This document shows, piece by piece, positions 6,220-13,972 of a stretch of 13,987 nt of DNA (within the stretch, counting starts at the first letter, position 1; every line of letters starts with the position of its first letter). The notes under the pieces were generated by a model. The model worked only from the letters and a program-made list of their open reading frames with translations. It was not told the DNA's origin and searched no databases. Where the stretch lies: positions 1 to 13,987 of the forward strand of contig JAUMTV010000081.1 of the NCBI GenBank assembly GCA_030531025.1. The letters run 5' to 3'. Position numbers and translations under genes: made by a program. This DNA is from Turicibacter sp. (GTDB taxonomy: Bacteria; Bacillota; Bacilli; MOL361; Turicibacteraceae).

Positions 6220-7401
6220 CTATTCTTTAAAATCTAATTCAACATTTGAAATAGCATCGAACCTTGTACCAATCTTTTCTGTCGTAATATGAATCTCTTT
6301 AACATCTTTTGAAACACTATCAATATGCCGACTTAACTTATCCCAACGATCTTTATATCGCCTAAATTCTTCTCCTAACTTATTTAATTCTTGTTGAATG
6401 ACTAGGGCATGTCGATCACGCTCTAAATTATTTAAAATCACCTGAATAGTGGTTAACGTAGACATTAACGTTGTTGGAGAAACTAACCAGACTCGCTTTT
6501 GTTGGGCATATTCAATCAAATCAATATGATAAGCATTAATCTCTGCAAAAATTGCTTCAGCTGGTAAGAATAGAATCGCTTGATCTGATGTTTCTTTAGG
6601 TGTAATATATTTATTCGCTATATCATCAATATGTTTTTTAACATCATGCTTAAACTGTTTAGTCGCAATTTGGCATTCAACATCCATTAATGTTCGATCC
6701 ATCATTCGTTGATAATTTTCTAGTGGAAACTTCGAGTCTATTGGTAAATTCCCAAGCGGTTCTGGCGCAAATAAAATTGCATCCACTATTGTGGCATTTG
6801 AAAGTTTATATTGCGTTTGATATAAACGATCATTCTTCTCACCAAAAACCGATGCTAAAATTTGATACAGTTGAACCTCACCGTAAGTTCCTCGGCTTTT
6901 TTTATCTGTTAATAGAGTTTGTAGTGAAACAATGTCTGTTGATAAATTTTCAATTTTTTTCTGTGCTTCATCAATCTTCGCTAAACGAACTAAAATATTT
7001 TGAAACGTCTCATTCGTCTTATTAAACGATTGATCCAGGCGCTCATTAACTTTATCATTAATTCGCATTAAATTTACTTCTATACGTTCATTTAACTTCT
7101 CAAAATCACGCTGCAACTCTTCTGTCACTTGTGTACTATGCCGTAGTAACTGCTGACGAATCGTTCGCTCAAACTGACTATATCGATCCAAAACGCGCTC
7201 ATTATTTTGGCTAACTGTATCTAACATCTGAAAATTAGATTGCTGTAACCTTTTTTCCATTCGTTGTTGTTCATCAATGACACGCTTTACTTGCTGTTCA
7301 AGTAATGAATGTTGACGTGTTCCCCTATTTGGAGTTTGTCTGATTAGTACTAATACAACTAAAATAATTAACACTATTAATAATAAATATATAACTACCA
7401 T
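6220..7401 (-). CDS. rmuC: DNA recombination protein RmuC homologue
   Basis: A 393-residue RmuC-family protein. Family members limit DNA inversions between short repeats in E. coli and are proposed nucleases with a PD-(D/E)XK-like fold; the exact activity is not settled. Residues 3-20 are a single N-terminal membrane segment. A long coiled coil (about 32-160, rich in Q, E, R and N) follows. The RmuC domain runs from about 165 to 375, with GTYGEVQLYQIL at 171-182, IDSKFPLENY at 221-230, LFLPAEAIFAE at 277-287 and VSPTTLM at 307-313, all typical of the family. The ATG at 7401 has a GAGGGGAT ribosome binding site. The upstream gene has its own terminator (7444-7488), so a local promoter (extended -10 at 7428-7436) is expected. 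No clear rmuC terminator precedes the riboswitch promoter, so some transcripts may run into the riboswitch region. Confidence 0.9.
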   Translation of the reverse strand: MVVIYLLLIVLIILVVLVLIRQTPNRGTRQHSLLEQQVKRVIDEQQRMEKRLQQSNFQMLDTVSQNNERVLDRYSQFERTIRQQLLRHSTQVTEELQRDFEKLNERIEVNLMRINDKVNERLDQSFNKTNETFQNILVRLAKIDEAQKKIENLSTDIVSLQTLLTDKKSRGTYGEVQLYQILASVFGEKNDRLYQTQYKLSNATIVDAILFAPEPLGNLPIDSKFPLENYQRMMDRTLMDVECQIATKQFKHDVKKHIDDIANKYITPKETSDQAILFLPAEAIFAEINAYHIDLIEYAQQKRVWLVSPTTLMSTLTTIQVILNNLERDRHALVIQQELNKLGEEFRRYKDRWDKLSRHIDSVSKDVKEIHITTEKIGTRFDAISNVELDFKE

Positions 7402-7427
7402 ATCATCCCCTCTTTCAATACTTCTTT

Positions 7428-7436
7428 ATTTTACCA
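7428..7436 (-). promoter_or_regulatory. Possible extended -10 promoter of rmuC
   Basis: Minus strand TGG-TAAAAT (-10 at 7428-7433, TG-N at 7434-7436), placed between the terminator of the upstream gene and the rmuC RBS. The -35 region is poor. Position makes it plausible; sequence alone is modest. Confidence 0.35.
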
Positions 7437-7443
7437 TAATCAC

Positions 7444-7488
7444 AAAAAAAGAGAACTTGAAGATTAATCCTCTCCAAATTCTCTTTTT
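7444..7488 (-). terminator. Intrinsic terminator of the CNNM/CorC-family gene
   Basis: AAAAAGAGAA and TTCTCTTTTT arms enclose a purine-rich loop, with a U-run of about seven on the minus strand. It begins 2 bases past the stop codon at 7490. The stem is long but AT-rich at its base. Confidence 0.75.
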
Positions 7489-7489
7489 A

Positions 7490-8767
7490 CTATTCAGTTT
7501 CTATTTCTTCCGTATCAACGACTTCTATCTTAACACGCTTAATACGTCGATCTTCAACTTCAATAATTGTAAACACTAAATTATGATATTGATACATATC
7601 TCCAATTGTTGGAATATCCTCAATTTTTGAATACATCCAACTACCTAACGAATAGGCATCTTCTGGAATATCTAAGTCGATATCCATAATATCAAATAAC
7701 TCATCTAATTCAATATCGGCTTTAACTTCATATAATGTATCACTTTTCTTTGTAAAGAATTGCTCTTCTTCATCGTGCTCATCATAAATTTCACCGACAA
7801 CCTCTTCTAACACATCTTCCATCGTGACAAGACCCGCTGTTCCACCATACTCATCTGCAACAATAGCTAAATGTTGCTTTTCTAACTGTAATCGTGTCAA
7901 TAAATCAGAAACTCGCATCGTATATGAAACATACATTGGATCTCGCATGATATCAGAAATGATAATTTCTTCTGTCGATCCTTTTTCAATAATTGCAGAG
8001 AATAAATCACGCTCATATAAAATCCCTACGATGTTATCACGCGATTCATCATAAACTGGGATTCTTGAATACTTTTCTTCCAAAAATACATTCTTTATTT
8101 GTTCAGTAGAATCGTGAACATTTACAGCAACAACATCAACTCGAGGTGTCATAATATCCTTAACAAATGTTTCACTTAAGTCAAGAACACTTTGAAGCAT
8201 CTCAACTTCATCTTGCTGTAAGACCCCCTCTTCTTCCATTGTATCAATGATTACGTTCAGTTCGTCCTCAGTCACTGATGGTTCATCTTCCTTTTTACGA
8301 TATAACTTAGCCACAAATTCTTTTAAAACCATGAAAATTTTAATTAGTGGCTTCATAATAATAATCATATAATAATAGATTGAACCAATAGATAGAGCTA
8401 ATGATTCTGAATTTTCTTTTGCATATGATTTAGGTAAAATCTCACCAAAGATAATAATTAGAACTGTCATTACAGCTGTCGCAATCGGTCCACCTGATGC
8501 CCCTAAATTTAAAACTTCTGTTGCTACAATAGTTGCAAGTGAGGCTGAAGCTAAGTTGACAATATTATTTCCAATTAAAATCGCTAATAAAACTTCATCA
8601 AATCGCTCTGCTACATTTAATGCTTTTTTAGCACCTGATCGACCATCTTCCGCATACTGACGCAAGCGAATTAAGTTTACACTCGAAAAGGCTGTCTCTG
8701 AAGCACTAAAGAAGGCTGATAAAATAATCATGATAACAAGTATTATGTAATACATGGACGGGTCCAA
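7490..8767 (-). CDS. CNNM/CorC-HlyC family membrane protein (hemolysin-type, putative Mg2+ transporter)
   Basis: A 425-residue protein with the standard CNNM bacterial order. The N-terminal DUF21/CNNM membrane domain (about 5-150) has four hydrophobic segments, with ASETAFSSV at 22-30 and [10 protein letters not shown] at 107-116; both are conserved around the ion path. A CBS pair follows (about 203-265, with [12 protein letters not shown], and 270-325, with the conserved [18 protein letters not shown]). A CorC_HlyC C-terminal domain (about 338-418) ends the protein. Family members move or sense Mg2+; older names call them hemolysins without good cause. The start is a TTG at 8767, the first start codon in frame after a stop; AGGAG lies 11 nt upstream, slightly far. 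Met5 (8755) is the alternative but is 23 nt from that site. A consensus promoter lies at 8820-8848 and a terminator at 7444-7488, so it is a single-gene unit. The ion specificity is inferred. Confidence 0.9.
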   Translation of the reverse strand: MDPSMYYIILVIMIILSAFFSASETAFSSVNLIRLRQYAEDGRSGAKKALNVAERFDEVLLAILIGNNIVNLASASLATIVATEVLNLGASGGPIATAVMTVLIIIFGEILPKSYAKENSESLALSIGSIYYYMIIIMKPLIKIFMVLKEFVAKLYRKKEDEPSVTEDELNVIIDTMEEEGVLQQDEVEMLQSVLDLSETFVKDIMTPRVDVVAVNVHDSTEQIKNVFLEEKYSRIPVYDESRDNIVGILYERDLFSAIIEKGSTEEIIISDIMRDPMYVSYTMRVSDLLTRLQLEKQHLAIVADEYGGTAGLVTMEDVLEEVVGEIYDEHDEEEQFFTKKSDTLYEVKADIELDELFDIMDIDLDIPEDAYSLGSWMYSKIEDIPTIGDMYQYHNLVFTIIEVEDRRIKRVKIEVVDTEEIETE

Positions 8768-8819
8768 AACAATTCACACTCCTATAATTTTTAAAATTTA
8801 CTTTTTTTGTATGTTAATT

Positions 8820-8848
8820 AATATATCAAGTTCATAGTTATTTGTCAA
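8820..8848 (-). promoter_or_regulatory. Strong sigma-A promoter of the CNNM/CorC-family gene
   Basis: TTGACA (complement at 8843-8848), 17-nt spacer, TATATT (complement at 8820-8825). Transcription should start near 8813, giving a leader of about 45 nt that is AT-rich and has no evident riboswitch. Confidence 0.8.
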
Positions 8849-8866
8849 TAAACCGACTTGGTTTAT
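8848..8866. repeat. Inverted repeat abutting the -35 box, possible operator
   Basis: ATAAACC (8848-8854), five bases, GGTTTAT (8860-8866): a perfect 7-bp dyad next to, and one base into, the -35 hexamer of the CNNM/CorC promoter. The position suits an activator or repressor site; no regulator gene is adjacent. Confidence 0.4.
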
Positions 8867-8915
8867 ACATTTTCATTACAAATCTACTTAACTATATTTA
8901 TGATATTAACTAGCT

Positions 8916-8966
8916 AAAAAACCCCTAGCTTAGTATACCTTATAGTATGCTAATCGCTAGAGGTTT
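8916..8966 (-). terminator. Long-stem terminator of the M23 peptidase gene
   Basis: Two stacked stems: AAACC-CTAGC with GCTAG-GGTTT outside, and TTAGTATAC with GTATGCTAA (one G-U pair) inside. Six U follow on the minus strand (8916-8921). It lies 12 bases past the stop codon at 8978. Confidence 0.88.
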
Positions 8967-8977
8967 AATTCCTTTAA

Positions 8978-10390
8978 TTAATAAAAATCTAATGGGTTTG
9001 GTGCATAGCTTGGTTGGCTACCTGTATTTGTACGAATTTCAAAATGTAAATGTGGTCCTGTCGAATTTCCAGTATTTCCAGCTAGTCCGATCGTTTGTCC
9101 ACCTTCAACTGTTTGTCCAGTTGAGACATTTAAAGAATCTAAATGAGCATAACGTGTATAGTATCCATTTTTATGATTAATTAAAATATTATAACCATAT
9201 GCATTACTATATCCTGCACTAACAACTACACCACTATCAGCTGCATAAACTGGTTGTCCAACATAAGCTGATATATCGATCGCATAGTGTCCACTGTAGC
9301 ATAAATATCCACATGTCACATTACGACTTGTTGTTGGCCACACCCAGTTTCCATTCCCTACACCTGAGACAACCTTTGTTCCACGAACAACGATTTTATT
9401 AACTGGTTCCGATAGTGTTGTTTCTTCTACTACTTCTGTTGAAATCTTTTCTCCGTTTTCATAGATAACTTTTGTACGCTCTAAATGCTCTCCAGCTTGA
9501 CCTTCTTGCTTTATTGTTGTTTGCCCTTTTAACATTGTATCATCATCAATGTACTCTGTCTCATAGGCAACAGATGAAACATTTACATTTTCTTTTTCTG
9601 TTTCAACAGTAACAATAGGATTTAATGGTGTTACATCAAGTTCCATCCCTAATAAATCTGCCCATTTTAATCCTTTTACTTGTGGATTTAATAAAATTAA
9701 TTCTTCCTCTGTCATTCCATGATCATTAGCAATGTACCAAAGTGATGAATCTTCATCAAAAACAACTGTTTTCTTTGGCTCTGCTTGCCCATATAGCATC
9801 ATACGTCTTGTTTGTTCTGGTGTTAAAATATTCTCAGGTGAAACGTATGTTACTTCTACTTTAACAGGCTCCACTACTTTAGCACCGATGTACTGTGATC
9901 CAGATTCCATTAATGATTGAATTGGATTCTCAATATCCATAATTTTTTTAAAATCTTCTTCACCTGTATAATAAGTCATTAACTCTAACAATGTATTTGA
10001 AACAACATTTGCATTTTCTACAGCAAAAGTTGTTTCTCCAATTGTAACTTGTTGTGTTGATGCTTGAAAATTTGCTTTTTGTGCAATTGTTTTTAATACT
10101 GACTCATTATCAATCGTTTCAATTGGTAATAACGTAAGTTCCTCTTCAATACGAACATTCGTTGGAGCTTTAATCTCCTGGTTAGGATATTGTTTTGATA
10201 ATTCTTGACTACGTTCTTCAATGAATTCTTGATATTCTGATTGATCTGTAATTAATCCTACTACTTCATCATCTATATATACTCGATAAACAACATTTGG
10301 CGCTATTAATGTCGATGCGTCTGCTACTTTTTGATGATTCCCTGTAAACATCATCGTAGCGATAACAGCTCCTACAATTTTTTTCTTCAT
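8978..10390 (-). CDS. Secreted M23 family metallopeptidase with LysM-like and G5-like regions
   Basis: A 470-residue exported peptidoglycan endopeptidase of the lysostaphin/LytM type, expected to cut peptide cross-links. Residues 1-25 look like a signal peptide (MKKK, hydrophobic core, ADA). Residues about 26-200 are a helical, acidic region of no family I can name. Residues 205-253 (SLWYIANDHGMTEEELILLN) read as a degenerate LysM wall-binding module. Residues about 265-340 resemble a G5 domain (beta-rich, ending in VVRGTK). The M23 domain is at 350-470: GHYAIDI gives zinc ligands His368 and Asp372, YAHLD the catalytic His416, and HLHFE has His447 and zinc ligand His449. All are present, so the enzyme should be active. 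GGAGGT, 9 nt before the ATG, fixes the start. It has its own terminator (8916-8966). No c-di-AMP (ydaO) riboswitch, which controls some such genes, was seen upstream. Confidence 0.9.
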   Translation of the reverse strand: MKKKIVGAVIATMMFTGNHQKVADASTLIAPNVVYRVYIDDEVVGLITDQSEYQEFIEERSQELSKQYPNQEIKAPTNVRIEEELTLLPIETIDNESVLKTIAQKANFQASTQQVTIGETTFAVENANVVSNTLLELMTYYTGEEDFKKIMDIENPIQSLMESGSQYIGAKVVEPVKVEVTYVSPENILTPEQTRRMMLYGQAEPKKTVVFDEDSSLWYIANDHGMTEEELILLNPQVKGLKWADLLGMELDVTPLNPIVTVETEKENVNVSSVAYETEYIDDDTMLKGQTTIKQEGQAGEHLERTKVIYENGEKISTEVVEETTLSEPVNKIVVRGTKVVSGVGNGNWVWPTTSRNVTCGYLCYSGHYAIDISAYVGQPVYAADSGVVVSAGYSNAYGYNILINHKNGYYTRYAHLDSLNVSTGQTVEGGQTIGLAGNTGNSTGPHLHFEIRTNTGSQPSYAPNPLDFY

Positions 10391-10687
10391 ATCATTACGA
10401 CCTCCATACTTTATTACTTATGGCAATAAAGTTTCTTTCTAGCCTTGGTGACTGTTTAGAATGTATAAACTCATTTTTTTATTTCATTCTCTCTGTTCTT
10501 TATTTAATTCTTTCATATAATCATGTCCAAATTGTGTCCATTGAGTGAAAATATCTCCAAAATAAGTATAAATGAATGATTTTATCAGATTTTATACTAT
10601 TTTTCCATCAATTTATTCTAAAATATTGATTTTTTTTACCCAATCATTTGTATCCGCTTACGTATTGCATGTTTTTTACAGATAATA
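10391..10687. other. AT-rich intergenic leader of the M23 gene, no gene recognised
   Basis: About 300 bases between the dexB-like gene's terminator and the M23 start. The minus strand must contain the M23 promoter, but no match is convincing; candidates are TGA-TAAAAT (extended -10) around 10575-10585 and TTGGAC with TTAAAT near 10505-10535. Known riboswitch cores were looked for and not found. A frame of about 30 codons ending at 10484 has no usable start. Confidence 0.4.
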
Positions 10688-10723
10688 GAAAAAGACACCG
10701 CTTTACTATTTAATGGTGTCTTT
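10688..10723 (-). terminator. Intrinsic terminator of the dexB-like gene
   Basis: AAAGACACC (10691-10699) pairs perfectly with GGTGTCTTT (10715-10723) around a 15-nt loop. Five U follow on the minus strand. It begins 12 bases past the stop codon at 10735. Confidence 0.85.
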
Positions 10724-10734
10724 CTTCTATAAGA

Positions 10735-12372
10735 TTATTTGACTAATTCAAAAATAATTGTTTCATATGGCCTTAGTTTTAAGTTTGATAATTCTAAACT
10801 TGAGTCATTATAATTTGAAAGGATAACTTCTTTAACTTCATCTTCAAATGTTCTAGTAATCTCTTCTTCACTAAAATTCGCAACAACTAACAATTTATAT
10901 TGTTCATCTTCACGCGTATAAGTAAATACTTGATGATCTTCTGGTAATAAAAGTTTATAATCTCCATAAATGATCGTATCGCTATAATTACTATTTTTAC
11001 GTAATTCAATTAATTTCTTATAATGATAGAAAATTGACTGCTTATCTTCTAATGCCTTCTCTACATTAATCGTTTTATAATTTGGATTTACTTTTAACCA
11101 TGGAGTTCCGCTTGTAAATCCTGCATGTTCTGATTCATCCCATTGCATCGGTGTTCTTGCATTATCACGACCATTTTTCCAAATTGCTTCCATCATTTGT
11201 TCATGTGTATAACCTTTTTGTAAATTATCACGATAGAATTGATGAATTTCAATATCATTATACTCTTCTAATGAATCAAATTGGACATTAGTCATTCCAA
11301 TTTCTTCACCTTGATAAATATATGGTGTTCCTTGCATTAAATGTAGTAGGGACGCAAACATTTTTGCCGTTTGAACTCGATATTCTTGATCATTTCCCCA
11401 ACGTGAAACAATACGTGGTAAATCATGATTATTCCAAAATAATGAATTCCATCCCTCGCCCTTTAATGATGTTTGCCACTTACTCAGAATCTCTTTAAAT
11501 TTAATAAAATCAAATGTTGTTGATCGCCATTTCCCTTCTTGTGGATGCCAGTCGATTGATACATGTTCAAATTGAAAAACCATAGATAATTCATGGCGAC
11601 CTGGATTAGAGTACAGCTTTGCAATTTCAGGTGTTGCTCCCCATGTCTCACCCACTGTTAAAACATCATAGTTTCCAAATGATGCTTGATTCATCTCCTG
11701 AAGATATGGATGTAATTGTGACCCATTTCCTGTTATTAGTTGATCAATTTCTTTTCCAATTAAATCGATAACATCCATACGGAAGCCACCAATTCCTTTT
11801 TTAAGCCAGAAGTTCATCATTTGATAAACTTCCTCTCTTAGTTTTGGATTTTCCCAATTTAAATCTGGTTGACGCTTACTAAATAAATGTAAGTAATACT
11901 GTCCCGTTGTTTCATCATACTGCCACGCAGTTCCTGAGAAGGTTGAATTCAACTCGTTTGGAACCCCACCATCTTCTGCAGGATCTCTCCAGATATAATA
12001 ATCGCGATATGGATTATCCTTTGACTTCTTTGCTTCTAAAAACCAAGGATGCTCATCACTTGTATGATTTACAACTAAATCCATTAAAATACGAATTCCT
12101 CGATGGTTAGCTTGTTCAATTAATTCATCCATATCAGCCATAGTTCCAAACTCTGGTGCAATATCTTGATAATCAGAGATGTCATATCCATTATCGTCCA
12201 TCGGTGATTTGTATACTGGTGATAACCAAATAACATCAATCCCTAGTTCTTTTAAATAGTCTAATTTTTCAATAACTCCTCTTAAATCTCCAACACCATT
12301 CCCATTTGTATCTTTAAAACTTCTTGGATAAATTTGATACACAACTGATCGATGCCACCATTTTTTCTCCAT
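10735..12372 (-). CDS. dexB: Glucan 1,6-alpha-glucosidase (DexB-like, GH13 subfamily 31)
   Basis: A cytosolic GH13 enzyme of 545 residues that releases glucose from alpha-1,6 ends of isomalto-oligosaccharides or dextran fragments. The order is a TIM barrel with domain B (about 1-465) and a C-terminal beta domain. Catalytic residues are the nucleophile Asp200 in GFRMDV, the acid/base Glu242 in TVGETWG and Asp317 in NNHDLPR; DLVVNHTSDEHPWF is conserved region I. Val directly after the nucleophile (Val201) marks 1,6- rather than 1,4-specific members. From memory, long stretches such as VGETWGATPEIAK and HELSMVFQFEH agree with streptococcal DexB. An upstream TTG at 12414 opens a longer frame, but it lies in the cre site near the transcription start; the ATG at 12372 has AAAGGGGG 8 nt away and is chosen. 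Trehalose-6-phosphate hydrolase is the main alternative and less likely. A sugar-type binding protein gene lies directly upstream. Confidence 0.9.
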   Translation of the reverse strand: MEKKWWHRSVVYQIYPRSFKDTNGNGVGDLRGVIEKLDYLKELGIDVIWLSPVYKSPMDDNGYDISDYQDIAPEFGTMADMDELIEQANHRGIRILMDLVVNHTSDEHPWFLEAKKSKDNPYRDYYIWRDPAEDGGVPNELNSTFSGTAWQYDETTGQYYLHLFSKRQPDLNWENPKLREEVYQMMNFWLKKGIGGFRMDVIDLIGKEIDQLITGNGSQLHPYLQEMNQASFGNYDVLTVGETWGATPEIAKLYSNPGRHELSMVFQFEHVSIDWHPQEGKWRSTTFDFIKFKEILSKWQTSLKGEGWNSLFWNNHDLPRIVSRWGNDQEYRVQTAKMFASLLHLMQGTPYIYQGEEIGMTNVQFDSLEEYNDIEIHQFYRDNLQKGYTHEQMMEAIWKNGRDNARTPMQWDESEHAGFTSGTPWLKVNPNYKTINVEKALEDKQSIFYHYKKLIELRKNSNYSDTIIYGDYKLLLPEDHQVFTYTREDEQYKLLVVANFSEEEITRTFEDEVKEVILSNYNDSSLELSNLKLRPYETIIFELVK

Positions 12373-12399
12373 GAATATATCCCCCTTTTTATCACACTT

Positions 12400-12415
12400 T
12401 TTAAAGCGCTTCAAA
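12400..12415 (-). promoter_or_regulatory. Putative CcpA cre site in the dexB-like gene's leader
   Basis: TTTAAAGCGCTTCAAA, a near-perfect palindrome with the AAGCGCTT core typical of catabolite responsive elements. It lies about +2 to +17 relative to the start predicted from 12424-12452, a position where CcpA commonly blocks transcription. It fits a gene for a secondary sugar. Confidence 0.7.
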
Positions 12416-12423
12416 TCAATATA

Positions 12424-12452
12424 ATTATATCCACCTGTAATTTAAAAAACAA
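12424..12452 (-). promoter_or_regulatory. Promoter of the dexB-like gene
   Basis: TTGTTT (complement at 12447-12452), 17-nt spacer, TATAAT (complement at 12424-12429). Expected start is near 12417, just before the cre site. Together with the terminator at 12489-12519 it makes dexB a separate unit from the binding-protein gene. Confidence 0.75.
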
Positions 12453-12488
12453 TACAGAACATTCTAAAACCGATTACTTATTTCAATC

Positions 12489-12519
12489 AAAAAAGTAGGA
12501 TTATAAACTCCTACTTTTT
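12489..12519 (-). terminator. Intrinsic terminator of the solute-binding protein gene
   Basis: AAAAGTAGGA and TCCTACTTTT arms with an 8-nt loop, followed by a U-run on the minus strand. The 5' arm starts within the stop codon of the binding-protein gene at 12518, so the gene ends inside its terminator. Confidence 0.85.
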
Positions 12520-13696
12520 ACTGAATGACATTTTCTAATTCCTCATTAATTCTATTAACTGCATCATCCATGATACTTTGAATTTGATCCGGTAACAATA
12601 AAAATGTTGTCGCAGCTTCTTCGAATGGTTTATATAAATAACTAAATTCCACTTGGTTTGGAAGAGGAACTGATCGATGTAATTGTTTCTTTACTACTCT
12701 ATAGTAAGAATCCTGCGAAATTACATTTTCATAATCAACAGGAGCAATTGAACGATTCTTCTCATAGCGTGAAGCTGCTACTTCCTCTGTTAATAAAAAT
12801 TTTAAATACTCTATAGCTAATTTTTTATTTTTACTTAAATTTGTAATCTGATACGTATCAATTTTCATATAGGTGTAAGGTAAAATATCTTCTATAAAAT
12901 TTGGAATAGCCTGATAGCCTAAATTAGGATACACTGCTTCTAATGAGCTAATTAACGAAGACGGAGCAATCATTAAATTAGCCTCTTGATTAATAAATGA
13001 TTGATAGACATCGAATTCATCATCATAAAGTAACGTTTTATCAAGCAAATGAAGCATAGTTGTTAATCCTTGTACAGATTCTTCTTTGCTTAGTCCAATA
13101 TCATAAAAATTAGTATCACCGAAGTTATCAACGCCAACAGTATAACCGCCAAAACCAGTTATAAATGGATTGATATGATAAATATTTTGATAATCAATTG
13201 CTAAAGAAACATCTTGATATTGATTTAACTGAGAAAAGGAACTAATTCCATCTTGAAAAGTATCTTCGTTATAAAATAAAATATCCGTTTGAGCATTATA
13301 TGGAATCCCATAGTACTCTCCCTTTACTTTAAATCCCGATATAACTGTTGGTAAAATTTTTAAAGTTTCAAAGACTTCACTAATCGGGCTGATTGCATTT
13401 CTAGACACTAAATCTGAGACTAATGTATGAGAAGCTGTAATCACATCTGGATATTCTGAAGACGCTGTATATAAAGGAAGTGTTGAAAGAACTTGTTCAG
13501 AAGTAACGATTTTCATTTGTACATCTACCTGATACATCGATTCAAAGATTGGGTTTACTTCTTTTAAAACCTCATATTCTTCACTACTAACCCAAATACG
13601 TAATACTTTCTCTTTCTCTAAAGACATTTCATTAATATTACGATATAACGCAATAGAAACTACGACGAATAATATCACATATATTATTTTTTTCAT
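12518..13696 (-). CDS. ABC-type extracellular solute-binding protein (sugar family), membrane-anchored
   Basis: A 392-residue family 1 (MalE-type) binding protein, expected to hold a carbohydrate outside the membrane and pass it to an ABC permease. Visible family traits are VLRIWVSSEEYEVLKEVNPIF at about 31-51, the PDVITASHTLVSDLV region (83-97), GEYYGIPYNAQTDILFYNED at 126-145, and the C-terminal helical part with AIEYLKFLLTEE (294-305). The N-terminus (residues 4-18) is a hydrophobic segment with no lipobox cysteine and no good signal peptidase I site, so it is probably kept as an uncleaved membrane anchor; most Gram-positive binding proteins are lipoproteins. The start ATG has a strong AGGAGGTGG site. 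No permease or ATPase gene is in the window. It precedes the dexB-like gene on the same strand, which suggests, but does not prove, that the ligand is an alpha-1,6 glucoside. A sensory rather than transport role is possible. Confidence 0.82.
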   Translation of the reverse strand: MKKIIYVILFVVVSIALYRNINEMSLEKEKVLRIWVSSEEYEVLKEVNPIFESMYQVDVQMKIVTSEQVLSTLPLYTASSEYPDVITASHTLVSDLVSRNAISPISEVFETLKILPTVISGFKVKGEYYGIPYNAQTDILFYNEDTFQDGISSFSQLNQYQDVSLAIDYQNIYHINPFITGFGGYTVGVDNFGDTNFYDIGLSKEESVQGLTTMLHLLDKTLLYDDEFDVYQSFINQEANLMIAPSSLISSLEAVYPNLGYQAIPNFIEDILPYTYMKIDTYQITNLSKNKKLAIEYLKFLLTEEVAASRYEKNRSIAPVDYENVISQDSYYRVVKKQLHRSVPLPNQVEFSYLYKPFEEAATTFLLLPDQIQSIMDDAVNRINEELENVIQ

Positions 13697-13835
13697 CTGA
13701 CCACCTCCTGATCTCTAAATCTTATATAATATAAACTATTCACAAATTCCTCTAAATCAATTAAATTTAAACGATTAATTTATAAATACTTTCATCTATA
13801 TATAAACAGAAATAAAATCTACATTTATCACGACA
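13697..13835. other. AT-rich upstream region of the binding-protein gene
   Basis: Contains the RBS (13701-13711) and must carry the minus-strand promoter, but the many TATA-like stretches (13725-13740) lack a matching -35 at standard spacing. The only dyad with some symmetry about a CG pair (around 13760-13780) is too degenerate to call a cre site. No gene is seen. Confidence 0.35.
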
Positions 13836-13845
13836 CACTAAATGT
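13816..13845 (-). terminator. Weak AT-rich hairpin at the border of the right-edge element
   Basis: On the minus strand ACATTTA and TAAATGT form a 7-bp stem around an 11-nt loop, then AGATTTTATTT follows. It could be the end of a minus-strand transcript coming from the right-edge element. Low GC in the stem makes it doubtful. Confidence 0.25.
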
Positions 13846-13862
13846 TTGATCGTTGTGCCGTG

Positions 13863-13875
13863 GGTCACCTACCAT
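13863..13875. repeat. Direct repeat copy A in the right-edge element
   Basis: GGTCACCTACCAT, followed by a GAA-loop hairpin. It recurs exactly at 13960-13972, 97 bases away. Confidence 0.75.
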
Positions 13876-13959
13876 TTTCGAAGAAAATGTATCTACCACT
13901 AGTAGGGAATGGGGCCCACAGCAGTGAGCATAGCGAACAATCCTCCTTTGCTGGGGTAT

Positions 13960-13972
13960 GGTCACCTACCAT
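13960..13972. repeat. Direct repeat copy B in the right-edge element
   Basis: GGTCACCTACCAT, again followed by a GAA-loop hairpin. Here ATGGT-CACCT-ACCAT (13958-13972) could form an alternative hairpin that excludes the GAA-loop one. Confidence 0.75.

Noticed and set aside
10484..10590. Minus-strand frame of about 30 codons ending DYMKELNKEQRE upstream of the M23 gene
   Set aside because: No ATG, GTG or TTG start in frame except an internal ATG giving about 10 residues, and no ribosome binding site. Probably chance.
10391..10687. Possible c-di-AMP (ydaO/yuaA) riboswitch ahead of the wall peptidase gene
   Set aside because: Such genes are often controlled this way, but none of the conserved core sequences is present on either strand.
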